In this document: in pieces, positions 49,621 through 63,099 of the stretch
Numbering within the stretch: position 1 is the stretch's first letter
How the letters are laid out: each line of letters starts with the position of its first letter
Source of the DNA: Bettongia penicillata ogilbyi
Lineage: Eukaryota; Chordata; Mammalia; Diprotodontia; Potoroidae
Direction of reading: 5' to 3'
Length of the DNA stretch: 64,000 bases
Assembly (NCBI GenBank): GCA_023548195.1
Contig: JAJHZJ010000757.1
Span: 124,001 to 188,000, forward strand
Program-made: the position numbers and the translations under genes
The notes under the pieces: generated by a model
The model's database searches: none
What the model saw: only the letters and a program-made list of their open reading frames with translations
What the model was told of the DNA's origin: nothing

Positions 49621-51668
49621 ACTAACTTCACCTTAGTTTCTTCACTTCTAAAATGAGCAGGTTGTACTAGATGAAAAGTCCTTCTAACACTAAATCCTTT
49701 GATCCTGTAAGTAATTAAATTGAGATAGGGCAATGTTAAGAGACTTGCTCAAGGTCTTAGAGGTGTAGTGAGAGATTATTAAAATTCTGAACTCTTACAA
49801 ATTAATAGTGTTGATTGTTTTCATAGTTTTTTCTTTAGTATATGAAATATATGGAATAGACTCATGATTTTTTACCACTAACTGCCATTGTTTTGCAGAA
49901 CAAAACTGAGTGTGGTAGATTTTTATAAGTGTCTTTTTCCAGTTTTTCTCACTTATATGTTAAACATTCATTTTTTAAAGAGTTGAGTTAGATTCTCTCC
50001 CTTCTTTCTTTCCCACCTCATTGAGAAGGCAAGCAATTTGATATATATATTATATTTGTGCAGCATGTAAAACATTTCCATATTAGCCATGTTGAAAAAA
50101 AAAACCAAAAAAACCCTTAAAACTCAGCAAGAAAAATAAAGTAAAAAGTATGCTTCAATTTGCATTCAGACTCCATTAGTTCTTGCATTGGAAGTGAATA
50201 GCATTCTTCATCATAAACCCTTCAGAATTATCTTGGATCATTATATTGTGGGAAATAGCTAAGTCATTCACAGTTGATCATTATACTATATTATTGTTAC
50301 TGTGTACAGTATTCTCCTGCTTCTGCTGACTTCACTTTGCATCAGTTTGTTTAAATTTTCCTATATTTTCTGAAAACATCCTACTTCTCATTTCTCAGAG
50401 CACAATAGCATTCCATCACTATCATATACCACAGTTTGTTTGGTCACTCTCCAGTTGATGAGCATCCCCTCAATTTCTAATTTTTTGCCACTGCAAAAGA
50501 ACTACTATGAATATTTTTGTACATGTAGATCCTTTTTCTTTTCCTTTGGTTTCTTTAGGACGTAGACCTAATGGTAGAATTGCTGGATCAAAGAGTACAG
50601 TTTAATAGCCCTTTGGACCCAGTTCCAGATTGCTCTCTAGAATGGTTGGATTAGTAAACAATTCCACCAGCACTGCATTAATGTCTCTATTTTTCCACAT
50701 TCCCCTCCAACATTTGTCATTTTCCTTTTCTGTCATATTAGCCAATTTCTGATATATATGAAGTGGTATCTCAGAGTTGTTTTAATTTGCATTTTTCTAA
50801 TAATTAGTGATTTAGGACATTTCTTTGTATGACTGTAGAGAGCTTTGATTTCTTCTGAAAACTACCTGTTCATATCCTTTGGCCATTTATCAGTTGAGGA
50901 ATGACTGATCTTATAAATTTAGCTTAGTTCTCTATATATTTGAGAAATGAGAACTTTGTTAGATAAACTTGCAGTAAATTTTTTTCTCCATTTTTCTGCA
51001 TTCTTTTTAATCTTGGTTGTATTGGTTTTGTTTGTGCAGAAAAAACCTTTTAATTTAATGTAATAAAAATTATCCATCTTACATCCTGTGATGCTTTCTC
51101 TCGTTTGATCATAAATTTTTCCCTTATCCATAGAACTGACAGATAAAGTATTCTATAATCCCCTAATTTGCTTTTGACATCTCTTTCTGTATCTGAATAA
51201 TGAACACATTTTGACTTTATCTCAGTTTGTGGTGAGATATTGGTCTTTATCTAGTGTCTACTAAACTGTTTTACAGTTTTCCCAGCATATTTTGTCAAAT
51301 AGTGAGTTCTTTTCTCAAAAGGTTAGATATTTAAGTTTCTCAAACACTACATTACTATGGGTATCTACTACTATGTGTTGGGTATCTAATCTGTTCCTGT
51401 GATATACCACTCTATTTCTTAGCCGTTACCAGATTGTTTTGATGATTATCACTTTGTAATACAGTTTGTGATCTGGTGCTGCTAGGCACTTTCCTTCACT
51501 TTTTGTCAATGATTCCCTTGATATTCTTGACTTTTTATTTTTCCAGTTTAATTTTGCTATTATTTTTCCAGCTCTCTGAAGTAAGTTTTTGGGAATATGA
51601 TTGGTATGGCATTGAACAAGCAGATTAATTTAAGTAGAATTGTCATTTTTATTATATTGCCTTGGACT

Positions 51669-51886
51669 GGTGTTGTTCAGTTGTTTCAGTTGTGTGTGAC
51701 TCTTCATAACCCCATTCAGGATTTTCCTGGTAAAGATATTGGAATGGCCTGCCATTTCCTTCTCCTTCTTATTTTACAAATAAGGAAATGAGGCAAACAA
51801 ACTTATGTGACTTGATTACACAGCTCATAAATGACTGAGGCCAGATAAGTCTTCCTGATTCCAAGCCTGGTGCTCTATTCACTATC
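51669..51886 (-). repeat. tRNA/RTE-type SINE inserted in L1 ORF2
   Basis: The plus strand starts TTGTTCAGTTGTTTCAGTTG with GTGTGACTCTTCATAACCCC, then CTTATTTTACAAATAAGGAAATG, and ends near GGTGCTCTATTCAC. It is flanked by TATTGCCTTGGACT / TATTGACTTGGTCT (51655-51668 and 51887-51900; 12 of 14 matching). Same family as the SINE at 39434, opposite strand. Confidence 0.8.
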
Positions 51887-52881
51887 TATTGACTTGGTCT
51901 ACTCAATGAGCAATTAATTTTTCTCCATTTGTTTAGATCCGACTTTATTTGTGTGAAAAGTGTTTTGTAATTGTATTCATAGAATTCCTGGGTTTCTCTT
52001 GACAGGTAGAACTCCCAAGTATTTTAAGTATTTTCTGCAGTTATCTTAAATGGAATTTCTCTATCTCTTCCTGCTGGATTTCATTCGTAACATGTAGAAA
52101 TGCTGATGATTTGTGTGGATTTATTTTATAACTTGTAATTTTGCTGAAGTTGTTCATTATTCCCATTAGTTTTTTAGTTGATTCCCTAGAATTCTCTAAG
52201 TATACCATCACATTATCTGAAAAGAGTTATAATTTTGTTTCCTTATTACCTATTCTGTTTTTTAAATTGGTATTTAGTTTTCTTTCTCTGTTTTTGCTCT
52301 TGCTGGTTTAGTTTTCAGTACCATATTTGTGTCATAAAAAGTATTTAGTGAGATTACTTTGCCTATTTTTTCCAAAGAGTTTAAACAGTATTGAAATTAG
52401 TTGTTCTTTAAACATTTGGTATAATTCACTTGTGAATCCAGATGGTCCTGGGGATTTTTTCTTAGGGATTTCATTAATGGCTTGTGCAATTCCCTCCCTG
52501 CCCCCCAAGATGGGGTTGGTTATTTAAGAATTCTAGTTTCTCTTCTGTTAATCAGGGCAGTTTATATTTTGGTAAATATTTATTTCACTTAAGTGAAATT
52601 GAGATTTATTGGTATATAATTGGGCAAAATAACTCCTAATAATTGCTTTAATTTCCTCTTCATTGGTGATGCATTCCCTCTTTTCATTTTGGATACTGGC
52701 AATTTGATTTTCTTCTTTCTTCTATTCAAATAACCAATGGTTTCTTTGATTGTTTCACTACCATGAAACCAACTCCTAGTTTTATTTATTCAGTGATTTT
52801 TCTTTTGCTTCAGTTTTACTAATTCTCCCTTGATTTTTAGGATTTTCAATTTTGTGTTTAATTGAGGATCTTTCATTCGCT

Positions 52882-53060
52882 CCTTTTATTTATTTATTTA
52901 TTTTCAGTGTTCCGCCATCACTACCGTACAACCTAGATTTTTTCTTTCCCTCTCTCTCTCCCTTACCTTCCTCCTCTCTCCCTGAGACAGTGTTCAATTT
53001 TATGTAAGTTCTACACTCGTACATTCCTTTTAAATACATTTTCCACCATTTTTTCTTTTT
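52882..53060 (-). mobile_element. L1 3' end of another subfamily, inserted in L1 ORF2
   Basis: It matches the fragment at 4970: TTTATTTTCAGTGTTCCGCC, then CTCTCCCTGAGACAGTGTTC and CCTTTTAAATACATTTTCCAC. It starts with a (TTTA)n run, the complement of its tail. Confidence 0.7.
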
Positions 53061-54479
53061 TCTATTTTTTTAATTGCGTGCCTCATTTATTTCTGTTTTC
53101 TTGATGTAAACCTTTAGAGATATCAATTTTCCCCTAAGTATTGCTTTGGCATCATGCTATAAATTTTGGTTTATTGTCATTGTTATTTTCTTTAGTGGGA
53201 TTATTGATTGTTTCTATGATTTGTTCTTTAACCTACTCATTCTTTAGGACTAGATTATTTAGTTTCCAATTAATTTTTAATCTATGTTTCCATGATTCTT
53301 TGTGGAATGTAATTTTTATTGCATTATGATCTGTGCAGGATTCACTTAATCTTTCTGCTTTTCTGCATTTGGTTGTGAGGTTTTCATGCCCCCAAAGTGG
53401 TCAGTTTTTGTGATGGTGCTGTGTATACCTGTGAAAAACGTATTTGTGTTACCATCCAGTTTTCTCAAGAGGTCTGTCATATCTAACTTTTCTAAAATTC
53501 TATTCACCTCCTTAAGTGCTTTTTTTGAAAAGATTTTTATTTTATGGTTAGATTTATCCTGTTTTTAGAGGGTAAGATTCAGTTTCCCCAGTAGTATAGT
53601 TTTACTATATCCTCCTGTAATTTATTTAAGTTTTCTGTTTAAGAATTTGGAAGTTACGCCATTTGGTGCATATATATTTAGTACTGATATTTGTCTTAGA
53701 TCATGCCTACCCCTGCTTTTTTTTTTCATTCTTAGCAGCACAATAAATTCATTTCAGCCTCTTATTTTACTGCTGTGTGTCTCTGTTTCAAGTGTGCTTC
53801 TTATAAACAACATATTTTTAGATTCTGTTTTCTAATCCATTGTGATACCAGCTTCTATTTTATGCATGCATTCATCACATTCACGTTCACAGTTATGAGT
53901 ACTGTATATTTCTCCCCATCCTATCTCCCCACTTTTGTTTATCCTCTCCCACTTTTTACCCTGTCCCTCCTCAAAAATCTGTTTTGCTTCTGACCATTGA
54001 CTCCTTTTGCCTGCTCTTGTATCAGCTGTTCCTTCCCTCTTCTCTCCTTCTCCTTCTTCCCAAAAGGGTATAAGATATGTTTACATCTCCAAGTTGGTAT
54101 TTATATTATTTCCTCAGAGTCAGTTCCAATGAGATTAAGGTTCAAGTGTTCCTGTCACAACCCCACCCCCCCCTCCACTTGTAAAAACTCTACTTTTTGT
54201 ACCTTCTTTATATGAGATAATTTTCCCTATTCTTTCTTTCCCTTTTCCTTCTCCTAGCAAGTCCCTCTTTCTCATCCCCTAATTTTATCTTTTTTAAATC
54301 ATCCCATCATAGCTCACATTTATGCCCTCTGTCTACGTATTTTCCTTCTAACTGTCCTAGTAATTATAAAATTCTTAGAAATTACAATTACGATATTCCC
54401 ATATAGGAATGTAGACAGTTTATCCTTATTGAGTCCTTTTTTATTACTTTTTTATGTTTATGTTTCTATGCTTCTCTTG

Positions 54480-55310
54480 AATCTTGTATTTGGAAGTCAC
54501 ATTTTTTATTTAGCTCTGGTCTTTTCATCAGGAATGCTTGGAATTTGTCCTCTATTTTATAAAATGTCCACTTTGCCTCCTAAAAGATTATACTTAGTTT
54601 TGCTGAGCAGGTTATTCTTGGTTGTAATCCTAGCTTCTTTGCTTTTCAGAAAATCATATTCTAAGCCCTGTGTTCATTTAATATGGAAGTTGCTAAATCT
54701 TGTGTGATCCTGACTGTGACTCCACAATATCTGAATTGTTTATTTCTTATAGTATCTTCTTTGACCTGGGAGCTCTTGAATTTGGCTGTTCCTGGAAATT
54801 TTCATTTTGGGATGTCTTTCAGGAGGTGATTGGTGGATTTTTTTCAATTTTTATTTTGCCCTCTAGATCTAAGATATTGGGGCAGTTTTCCTTGATAATT
54901 TCTTGAAATAAGATGTTGAGGCTCTTTCTTTGATCATCGCTTTTAGGAAGTCCAATAATTCTTAAGTTATCCCTCCTCCATTTTCCAGGTCAGTTATTTT
55001 TTCAATGAGATATTTAACATTTTCTTCTGTGTTTTTGTTCTTTTGAGTTTTTTCTTTTGTTATTTCTTGATATCTTAGTTAGTAGCTTCTAGTTGCCCAA
55101 TCCCAATTTTTAAGGAATTATTTTCTTCAGTCAGATTTTGTACCGCTTCTCTCATTTCTTGTTTTAATTTGTTATTTTCCTCAGTATTTTTTGTGCTTTC
55201 TTTTCCCCCCAAGCTGTTGACTCTCTTTTCATAATATTCTTGCATCTTATTCTCCCCTTCCCCCAATTTTTCCTCCACATCTCTTACTTGGTTTTTAAAA
55301 TCCATTTTGA
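54480..55310 (-). pseudogene. ORF1 remnant of the full-length L1
   Basis: A short frame (55305 to 55075) encodes MDFKNQVRDVEEKLGEGENK and a coiled-coil stretch ending TEENNSLKIGIGQLEATN. It parallels the ORF1 start region of copies A and C. The remainder is broken. Confidence 0.75.
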
Positions 55311-56289
55311 GTTCTTCCAGGAATTTTTGGTTTTGTATCCACTTCTCATTTCTTTTCCTTTTTTGACTTTGCTTGTAGCTGTTTTGACATTGTTGTCTTC
55401 TTGAGTTTGTGTATTAATATTTCCTGTCACCATAGTAACTTCATGGTAAAATTTTTATTGTTTGCTCATTTTTTCAGCATATCTCTTGACTTTGAACTTC
55501 ATGTTAAAGTTGGGTTATGTTCCCAGGGTGTAATTTTTCCAAGCTTCAGATTTTTTTTGTTTCTATTTTCAGAGCTAATTCTTGGGTGTGTAGGTTATCT
55601 GTGCTTTTAAGGTGGTCTGATCCAAGGAGAAGTATGGCATTGCTCTCTTGAATTGTGCTCTGATCTTTATCCTTGGACAGGTGTTGGTTCCCTATAGCCC
55701 CAAGTTCTAGCATTCTTCTTGACCCCAGAATGTGACCAGGCTCCTGCTGTCCTGCGGCTGCAATTGCTAATGCTGTTTTCTGACTTTGAGTTGGGACTGA
55801 GATCCTTTCTCCCTTGTGGAGTGACTACAAACAGTCTTCTTTGCCTTGTGATCAGGACTGTTGTTTCCCTACTGTGGTACGTTGCTCCTCCTTGCCTTGG
55901 GACTGTAACTTGGGACTGGGTATGGGCATTCAGACTGGATATTGAATCCAGTTCTGGGACAGGGGCCCCTGTTACCTCTTTCTCACCAGTTGTCCAACCC
56001 TTTTACCATCTATGGGCTGAGAGCTCCTGAAGCTATTGCATCCTTTGATGCAGCCACCTGCAAGGCCTACTGCTGGTAGGGCAGTCTTAAACTTCACTCT
56101 AGGCCATCCGCCAGCTAGATAAGACAGATCTCCTAGGTCTGGAAAATAGTTTCACCTGACCTTTTCTTGGTTCTGTAACTCCAGAATTCAACTTGAGGTG
56201 TTATTTTGAATTTGTTTGGAGGGGAATTTGGGAAAGGTCTAGTGAGTTCCTCCTCTTACTCCACCATCTTGGCTCCATCCCCTTAACAT

Positions 56290-57630
56290 TGTAGATTTTG
56301 TGACTTCTTATTTGTTCATCACTCTCAGCAAAGTGTCCTTCTTAGAGTCATTCTTATTTAAAATTATTTGAAAATACATATTTTCAGTTCTTTTAAAGGC
56401 CGATTTTTGTACTTATTCATTTTAGAATACCTCCATTTCCAGGATGACCTGAAATATAATATTTTCTCTGATTCTTTCCTCCTTGTCACCTGACTTCTTC
56501 ATTTAATTATTAGCTAGAAATTGATATCTCATGTGATAATGTGTTGATAGTTACTGTCAGTTACTTCTCCCTCCCTCCACCAAAGTTTTGAAATTGACAC
56601 TTCACCAAGTGAAACCAGATTCTTAAAGAACTAAATATTGTGTATGTGTCAGTTAAATATAGCTCTGGCAATTATTTTAATCTAGGTACATGCTGATGAA
56701 TTTAATGTAATTAAAACTCATTACTCTATAATTATACATTGGAACATGTTCCTTAAAAGGATGTTTTTGTCCTCTTGTTTATAGTTTAGCTAGAGTCTAT
56801 ATTTCAAATCTGAAGACTCATAAATATTTAGTTGTAAAAGGCTTAAGGTACTAATACTGAGTTGATGGCATATTTTATAGAAATTCATAAATTCGTTTAA
56901 ATGAATAAAAAGTTACGAATATTAATGTAGTTGTCCTCATTTTGCAGATCATATCATGCAAATAGTACTGATTCAGTCAACTTTCAGGAATCTTAAATTT
57001 CAAAGACTTATAGGCCTCATTTAAGTTTAATTCCATATTAAAGGTAAATTTGAATATAGCTCACACCAATATTATGATTTACCTTCAGGATAAATTCCTT
57101 CACAGAATTAGAACAAAAAAAGCCTTTTTTTATCCTTGAAAATAACTAAATAGTATTATTTAATGTCATATATATGCCACACAAGATTTTTTTTTAAACC
57201 ATACAGTAAATGGATTTTTAAATCTACTTCTACCTAGAAATATTTTATTTCTTATACTAAGAACAAATTGTTTGGAAGAAATGTTATTGTTATTATCAGA
57301 TTAATTCTTTGGAGCATAGAATTGCAACCATCTTATTAAAGAAGAAGAATAATTGGCTTTCTGTGTCTAGAGAAAGAGGTCTAAGAACCATTTGCTTCAG
57401 CTTGGCCTACATTTTACAAAATGAAGCACCCCCACCCCCACCCCCCAAAAACAACAACAAAAAAAAAACTAAAAGCAAATATAGCTTCAATGTCCCTTTG
57501 ATGCCTCCTGCCATGAAAATATGAGTTAATGCAAGAGCATCTGTGTACAGGTAGCCCTTTCCTGCAGTCTGTTTTCTGTCCTTTCAGATTTTCAAATTCC
57601 AACACTCCTCTCTTTTGCATGTCTCCTATA
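56290..57630. other. Intron, nothing recognised
   Basis: AT-rich. A C/A-rich run at 57427-57470 gives a proline/lysine frame with no meaning as protein. Confidence 0.4.
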
Positions 57631-57631
57631 A

Positions 57632-57821
57632 AAGTGTTTCTTAACTTTTTTTTGTATCTTAGACCTCTTTGGTAATGTAATGAAGCCTATGAACTCTTCA
57701 AAAATAATGTTTTTAAATGCAAAAGATAAAATACATAGGATTACAGAGGAAACCAATTAGATTGAAATACACTTCTCAATATTAAAAAAAAAAAAGTTCA
57801 TGGACCCAGGTTAAAGAAGTA
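57632..57821. mobile_element. hAT-like non-autonomous DNA transposon, both ends
   Basis: The left end AGTGTTTCTTAAC and the right end GTTAAAGAAGT are imperfect inverted repeats about 190 bases apart. The body (GATAAAATACATAGGATTAC) parallels the partial copy at 13785. The 8-bp duplication expected for hAT insertion is not clear. Confidence 0.5.
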
Positions 57822-58099
57822 AGTGGAAGTGTTAGTACCTTGTAATTATATAGGTATATATGTATAGATATGTTCAAAATAGTAGTATGATTGTTTTTGC
57901 CCTCTATTATACAGTTCATTGATCATGACAACTTCCCACTTTGTAATCTTAGATAATTTTGGTTCATATCTTTCCCTAAACTCTGTACCCCAAATCTCTC
58001 TAACTTGCTCTGTCTTACTATGGTTCTCTTCATATTTTGTGGAAACCAGGACAACACTAATTTTCACTCTTATTACATGATAAGCCCACATTCTCTTTT

Positions 58100-58340
58100 G
58101 GTAAAATATATCTAGTATAGTACAATGGAAAATTCTTTGTTTGAAGTTGGAAGATCTAGGCTTAAAGTCAGCTTCACCACTTCCTACCTCTGAGAATTCT
58201 GTGTGTATTAACCTCTCTAGGGCTTAGAACAAGGGGGTTAGACTTAGATGATCCTTCAGGTTCCTTCCCACTCTAGATCTGGAATCCTTTGACTAGAAGT
58301 TCTTCAGTGTACCTCCTAGCTCCAGAGCTTTGATCCAATA
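58100..58340 (+). repeat. MIR-like SINE fragment
   Basis: Order GTACAATGGAAAATTC, AGTTGGAAGATCTAGGC, ACCACTTCCTACCTCTGAG, TTAACCTCTCTAGGGC, TTCCTTCCCACTCTAGATC follows MIR in sense. The stretch before it (57822-58100) shows nothing. Confidence 0.6.
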
Positions 58341-60084
58341 ATGATACGTTAGTTTTATTGGCTTCTTTTTTCCATTTAAATTATGCTAGTAATATGATTC
58401 ACCTTGTTTATACCAACTATGCATTTTTCCATTATTCTGTCAGCACTCTGTATAAAAATTTTGAGTACATATATAAGAGAGAAGTTCTAAAATATCATCA
58501 TTGTTTTAGCCACATTTGGTAAAAAATCGATGCTTTCTTTCTTTTATTACTTTGTTTAGAATAAATGAGATGTGGTTACAGAAATAGTATTTGTTTCTTT
58601 CTGTTTAGCTAGTCCAATTTCTTGATATTTTGAGGCAGTTTTGCCTGTTATCTTCTTATCTTAAACTTCCAGGGCATTGTAGTTTGTATGTTAATAAGTT
58701 TTTTTTTTAATGTCTTGTTCCACCTTATAGAATACCCATTACCAATAATTATAAATGATAGAAACACTTTTAGTATGTGTTTGGCAGTGATCTTTATAAT
58801 TATTTCTGTATACTGATAGTTGATGGACTGAAATTTTCTTCTTTAAAGATGGTTTTATACGGTAATTTCATGACAGAAATGAAATCTTCTAAAGCTAACT
58901 GTTGCCTTGTGAGAATTATCATTTTCATTAAATTTTCAAAATCTAACGTTATGTTGAAGTGGTGGGTCACATAATAAGGTAGAAATGCTCCTTAGACAAA
59001 CATCTTAAAAATGGGAATACTCTAACTTGTCAATGTCATTGCAGGGAATAGCACTTTTTTTATACATCCAGTTCTGCTTTTCTTGCTTCAGTTTGTCAAT
59101 TCTCTTTAGAATATGCATTGTGTAGAGCTAATGTTGAAATTTTTTGCACATATTTTTCCTTGTAGAATTCAATTTTCCTCCTTTAATTTTTTCACTTTCT
59201 AAAGAAAACTGCCTGTGTTTATTTCTTCCATTGTTATCCACTGACAAAAGTAATTTCTTTTCACCACTTGAAAGTGTTCTTTTGTTGTATACATCAAAAA
59301 AATTATTATAGCTAATTGCTGATATATGAACAGAAACAGAAGGAAGTTGAACAATATGTCTTAGAAAATTTTTACATAAAGTCTTACTGTGACGTTGGGC
59401 TTAAGTTTAGACATTTTTAGTTACACAATATTGATTTTTTTCTTGCAGTAGTATTTCTTGTAATGGAATTTGGTCTAATATTTTTACAGTATTACTCTCT
59501 TAAAGTAGGAGACTATTTTCAACTTTTCATTTGTCTCTGATCACCTAATTCAAATAAAGGGGAAAATTTAAATTAACAGATAAAATAAAACCTCAGATAG
59601 GCTCCCTGAATGTATTAAGTGATTATTTTACTTATTACTTTTAAGTCATGTAGATTTCTGAAGTATTGAAAATGTAATTATATTTTATCAAATTATATAA
59701 ATCACTTTTGGGTATATACTATTAGCATGCACATTATGCTCTCATTTACCTTGCAGTTACTTTGTTTTTTGCATTTAAGTTATATAAAAATCATCTGAGA
59801 TAATAGCTTGAAATCTTTCTTATACTTTTAGCCTGAGGCAAGGTAACACAAATGTGGGGCATTGGCAGACTGTAATATATGAACGAAAATATTCTTGAAA
59901 AAAAATTTAATAAAGAAATACATTAATCTTAATTTAATTTTCCTTCAGTATTCCAATAGTGGCTAAAAATATTTACATAGGATTCATTGAGAAATTTGTG
60001 TTCACTTAAGACTTTTTTATTGTTTTTTGTGAGTCATATTTGAATTCCTCAAACATGTTATTCAACTGTGTTATTGTTTCACAG
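58341..60084. other. Intron, nothing recognised
   Basis: AT-rich with no landmark seen. Confidence 0.4.
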
Positions 60085-60146
60085 ATAACACACAGGAAGC
60101 ACTGAAGTTTTCAAACTCCAGCCTCTAACTGATTCACTCTTGATCT

Positions 60147-60836
60147 TGTCAGACAGGCAGACACCTTTGGAGGGGTTAATAATTAACTTTATTCCAGTCT
60201 AGTCTTCTCAAATGGTTGCTGATAATGGGAACACTAACTCCCACAGCATTCCCTCTTCATCCTTCTCACAGGGGCTGACTAGAAGGGGGGCATAACTTCC
60301 CCTACTTCTTTATGGGGTCAATCGAGACAGGTACAGCTTGCGCACTCCCCTAAATCCCTTCAAGCCTCAGTGGAGTCTGATTGAAGCACACACAGATTCC
60401 TTTAGGATTCCCCATCATTTCCCCTGTGAATTCCCCATGGTTTTCCCCACTCACTGACCAATGCCCACCTGCTTTTTAGGGCAACAGACAAAGAAGGCAT
60501 GTTGTTCACCTTACATTCACAAGTTAACTTTAGCAATACATCATTCTGTGTAAGCATAGTAAGTATCAATTATGTCACCACTTATCTCATGGCTCAGCCT
60601 CACTAGGATTGTGTATCACTATGATTCTAAGAAGTACTATCTAGAAACCTTGGGGCTACTCTGGGAGTTGTAATCTAACATCTGGAGACTCGACATTGCC
60701 ATGGCTATGGATCCTGAGAAACTAAAAGAATATCAAAGCCTTACATGCAATTATTCAACACAAACTTGTAGTCAACACAAATCACTTGAAAATGTGGTTT
60801 CTTTTGGACTCTTTTCCTCAGACATAAATGTATATC
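60147..60836 (-). mobile_element. LTR-like block, 3' end visible, 5' end not resolved
   Basis: On the minus strand a TATA-like CATAAAGA (60307-60314) is followed about 115 bases later by AATAAA (complement 60188-60193) and then 41 bases ending in CTGACA, which is an LTR-like R-U5 layout. The plus-strand edge TGTCAGACAGG at 60147 is the presumed 3' terminus. I could not find a matching upstream end or target duplication, so the upper limit given is only where the L1 target copy begins. The region is less AT-rich than the intron around it. Confidence 0.4.
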
Positions 60837-60854
60837 AAGAAAATGAACTTTTTA

Positions 60855-63081
60855 GGGGATAAGCTGACTGCATTTCCAGTAAGATCAGGGGTGAAATAAG
60901 GGTGTCCATTATCACCACTGTTTTTCAATATGATACTAGAAATGTTAGCTGTAGCAATTAGAGAAGAAAAAGAAACTGAAGGAATAAGAATAGGCAAAGA
61001 AAAAACTAAGCTATCACTTTTTGCAGATGATATGATATTATACTTAGAGAATCCCAGAGAATCAAGTAAAAAACTACTTGAAATAATCAACAATTTTGGC
61101 AAAGTTGCAGGTTACAAAATAAACCCAGATAAAGGATCTTCATTTCTGTATATTACTAAGAAAGCTCAACAGCAACAGATAGAAAGAGAAATCCCATTTA
61201 AGGCTGCAGTAGACACTATAAAATATCTGGGAGTCTACCTGCCGAAACAAACCCAGGTACTGTATGAACAAAATTACAGAACACTTTTCACACAAATAAA
61301 GTCACATCTAAGTAAGTGGAAAAACATGAGTTGCTTATGGGTAGGCTGAGCTAATATAATAAAAATAACAATTCTACCTAAATTAATTTACCTCTTCATT
61401 GCCATACCAATCAAACTACCAGAAAATTATTTTCTAGAGGTAGAAAAAAATAATATCAGAATTCATCTGGAAAAACGAAAGGTCCAGAATATCAAGGGAA
61501 CTAATGAAAAGACATGCTAGGTAGGGAAGGTGGCCTAGCTCTACCAGATCTTGAATTGTATTATAAAGCAGCAGTTATCAAAACTACTTGGTACTGGCTA
61601 AGAAACAAAAGGGTAGATCAGTGGAATAGGTTTAAGTACTCAAGACACAATAGCTGATGAATATAGCAATCTACTGTTTGATAAATCCAAGGGCCCACCT
61701 CCTGGGATAAGAACTCACTGTTCGACAAAAATTGCTAGGAAAACTAGATAACAGTGTGGCAGAAACTGGGCAAAGACCAATGCCTGACATTGTACACAAG
61801 AATAAAGTCCAAATGGATACATGATCTAGTATAAAGACTGATACTAAAAACAAATTAGGGGAGCAAGGAGTGGTGTATTTGTAAGATTTATGGAGAATGG
61901 AGAAATTTTTGACTAAACAAGAGAGAGAATATAATGAAGTACAAAATGGATAATTTTGATTACATTAAATTGCGTTTTTGCACAAATGCAATATAACCAA
62001 GATTAGTAGGGAAGCAGAAAACTGGGAAAGAATTTTTGCAACTAGTGTCAGTGATAAAGGCCTCATTTCTAAAACAGAGAGCTGAGTCAAGTGTACAAGA
62101 ATATAAGTCATTCCCCAGTTGATGAAAGGTCATATGAACAGGAAGTTTTCAGAGGAAGAAATTAAAGCCATCTATGGCCATATGAAAAATTGCTCTAAAT
62201 TACTTGAATAGAGAGATGCAAATCAAAACAACTCTGAGGTACCATATCACGCCTATCAGATCGGCTAACATGACAAACAGAATGATGATAAAGGCTGGAG
62301 AAGATGTGGGAGAGTTGGAACACTAATTCATTGTTGGTAGAGCTGTGAGCTGATCTAACCATTCTGAAAAGTATTTTGGAACTATGCCCAAAGGGCTAAA
62401 AAATTATGCATACCCTTTGACCCAGCAATATCACTTCTAGGACTATATCCCAAAGGATCATAAAAATGGGAAAGGGTCCTACATGTACAAAAGTATTTAC
62501 AGCAACTCTCTTTGTGGTGGCCAAGAACTGGAAATCAAGGGGATGCCAATTAATTGGGGAATGGCTGAACAAGTTGTGGTATACGAATGTAATGGAATAT
62601 ATTGTGCTGTAAGAAGTGATGTACAGGAAGACTTTAGAGAGGCCTGAAAGGACCTATATGAACTGATGCTGAGTGAAAGGAGCAGAACCAGGAGAACTTT
62701 GCACACAGCAACAACCACAGTATGCGAGAAATTTTTCTGGTAGGCTTAGTCCTTCACAGCAATACAAGGACCTAAAACATTCCCAATGGACTCTTGAGAC
62801 AAAATGCTTTCCACATCCAGAGAAAGAACTATGGAATTTGATCGCAGAATGAAGCAGGCCATTTTCTCTTATGTTTTGTTGGTTTTTCGTATTTATTTTA
62901 ATTCTTCTATGTAACATGACTAAGGTGAAAATGTATTTAATAAGAATGTATGTGTAGAACCTATATAAGATTGCATGCCATCTTGGGGAGGGAAGGAAGA
63001 AGGTGGCAGAGGGAGAGCGAGAGAATCTAAGATATATGGAAGTGATTGTAGAAAACTGCAAGCAAAATAATTAATTAAAAA
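60855..63081 (+). mobile_element. L1, 5'-truncated, with an 18-bp target duplication
   Basis: A perfect 18-bp duplication (AAGAAAATGAACTTTTTA at 60837-60854 and 63082-63099) flanks it. It begins inside the RT (GCPLSPLFFNMILEML after a stop), has the catalytic FADD motif near 61018-61029 and continues to the ORF2 C-terminus and a 3' UTR ending in ATTAATTAAAAA. The perfect duplication makes it one of the younger insertions here, but stops and frameshifts are already common. Confidence 0.9.
60930..61349 (+). pseudogene. L1 ORF2 reverse transcriptase fragment
   Basis: A 139-codon frame includes LSLFADDMILYLENPRES and then INNFGKVAGYKINPDKGS, the RT palm with the catalytic Asp pair and the following conserved segment, then IKYLGVYLPKQ. 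It stops after SKWKNMSCLWVG. It lacks the endonuclease and the front of the RT. Confidence 0.88.
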
Positions 63082-63099
63082 AAGAAAATGAACTTTTTA

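Larger units (their letters stand above)
50250..53900 (-). pseudogene. ORF2 remnant (endonuclease and reverse transcriptase) of the full-length L1
   Basis: The succession from the 3'-terminal part (50300-50900), through the RT region (about 51300-52500) to the endonuclease start near 53850 is complete and collinear with L1 ORF2. It is interrupted by a SINE at 51669 and a foreign L1 3' end at 52882. Stops are frequent in all frames. Confidence 0.75.
49971..56282 (-). mobile_element. Full-length decayed L1, antisense, two-ORF type
   Basis: On the minus strand it starts GGGATGGAGCCAAGATGGTG at 56281, then leader (to about 55320), ORF1 remnant (about 55310-54480), a spacer of about 550 bases, ORF2 remnant (about 53900-50250) and a 3' UTR ending near 49971. 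About 6.3 kb, of which about 0.4 kb is later insertions. The ORF2 N-terminus is recognisable near 53850-53650 (residues like ETETHSSKIRG parallel the endonuclease start). A diverged TTAA(A)CATT repeat flanks it. No frame longer than about 75 codons survives. It is the reference for what copies A to E lack. Confidence 0.8.
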
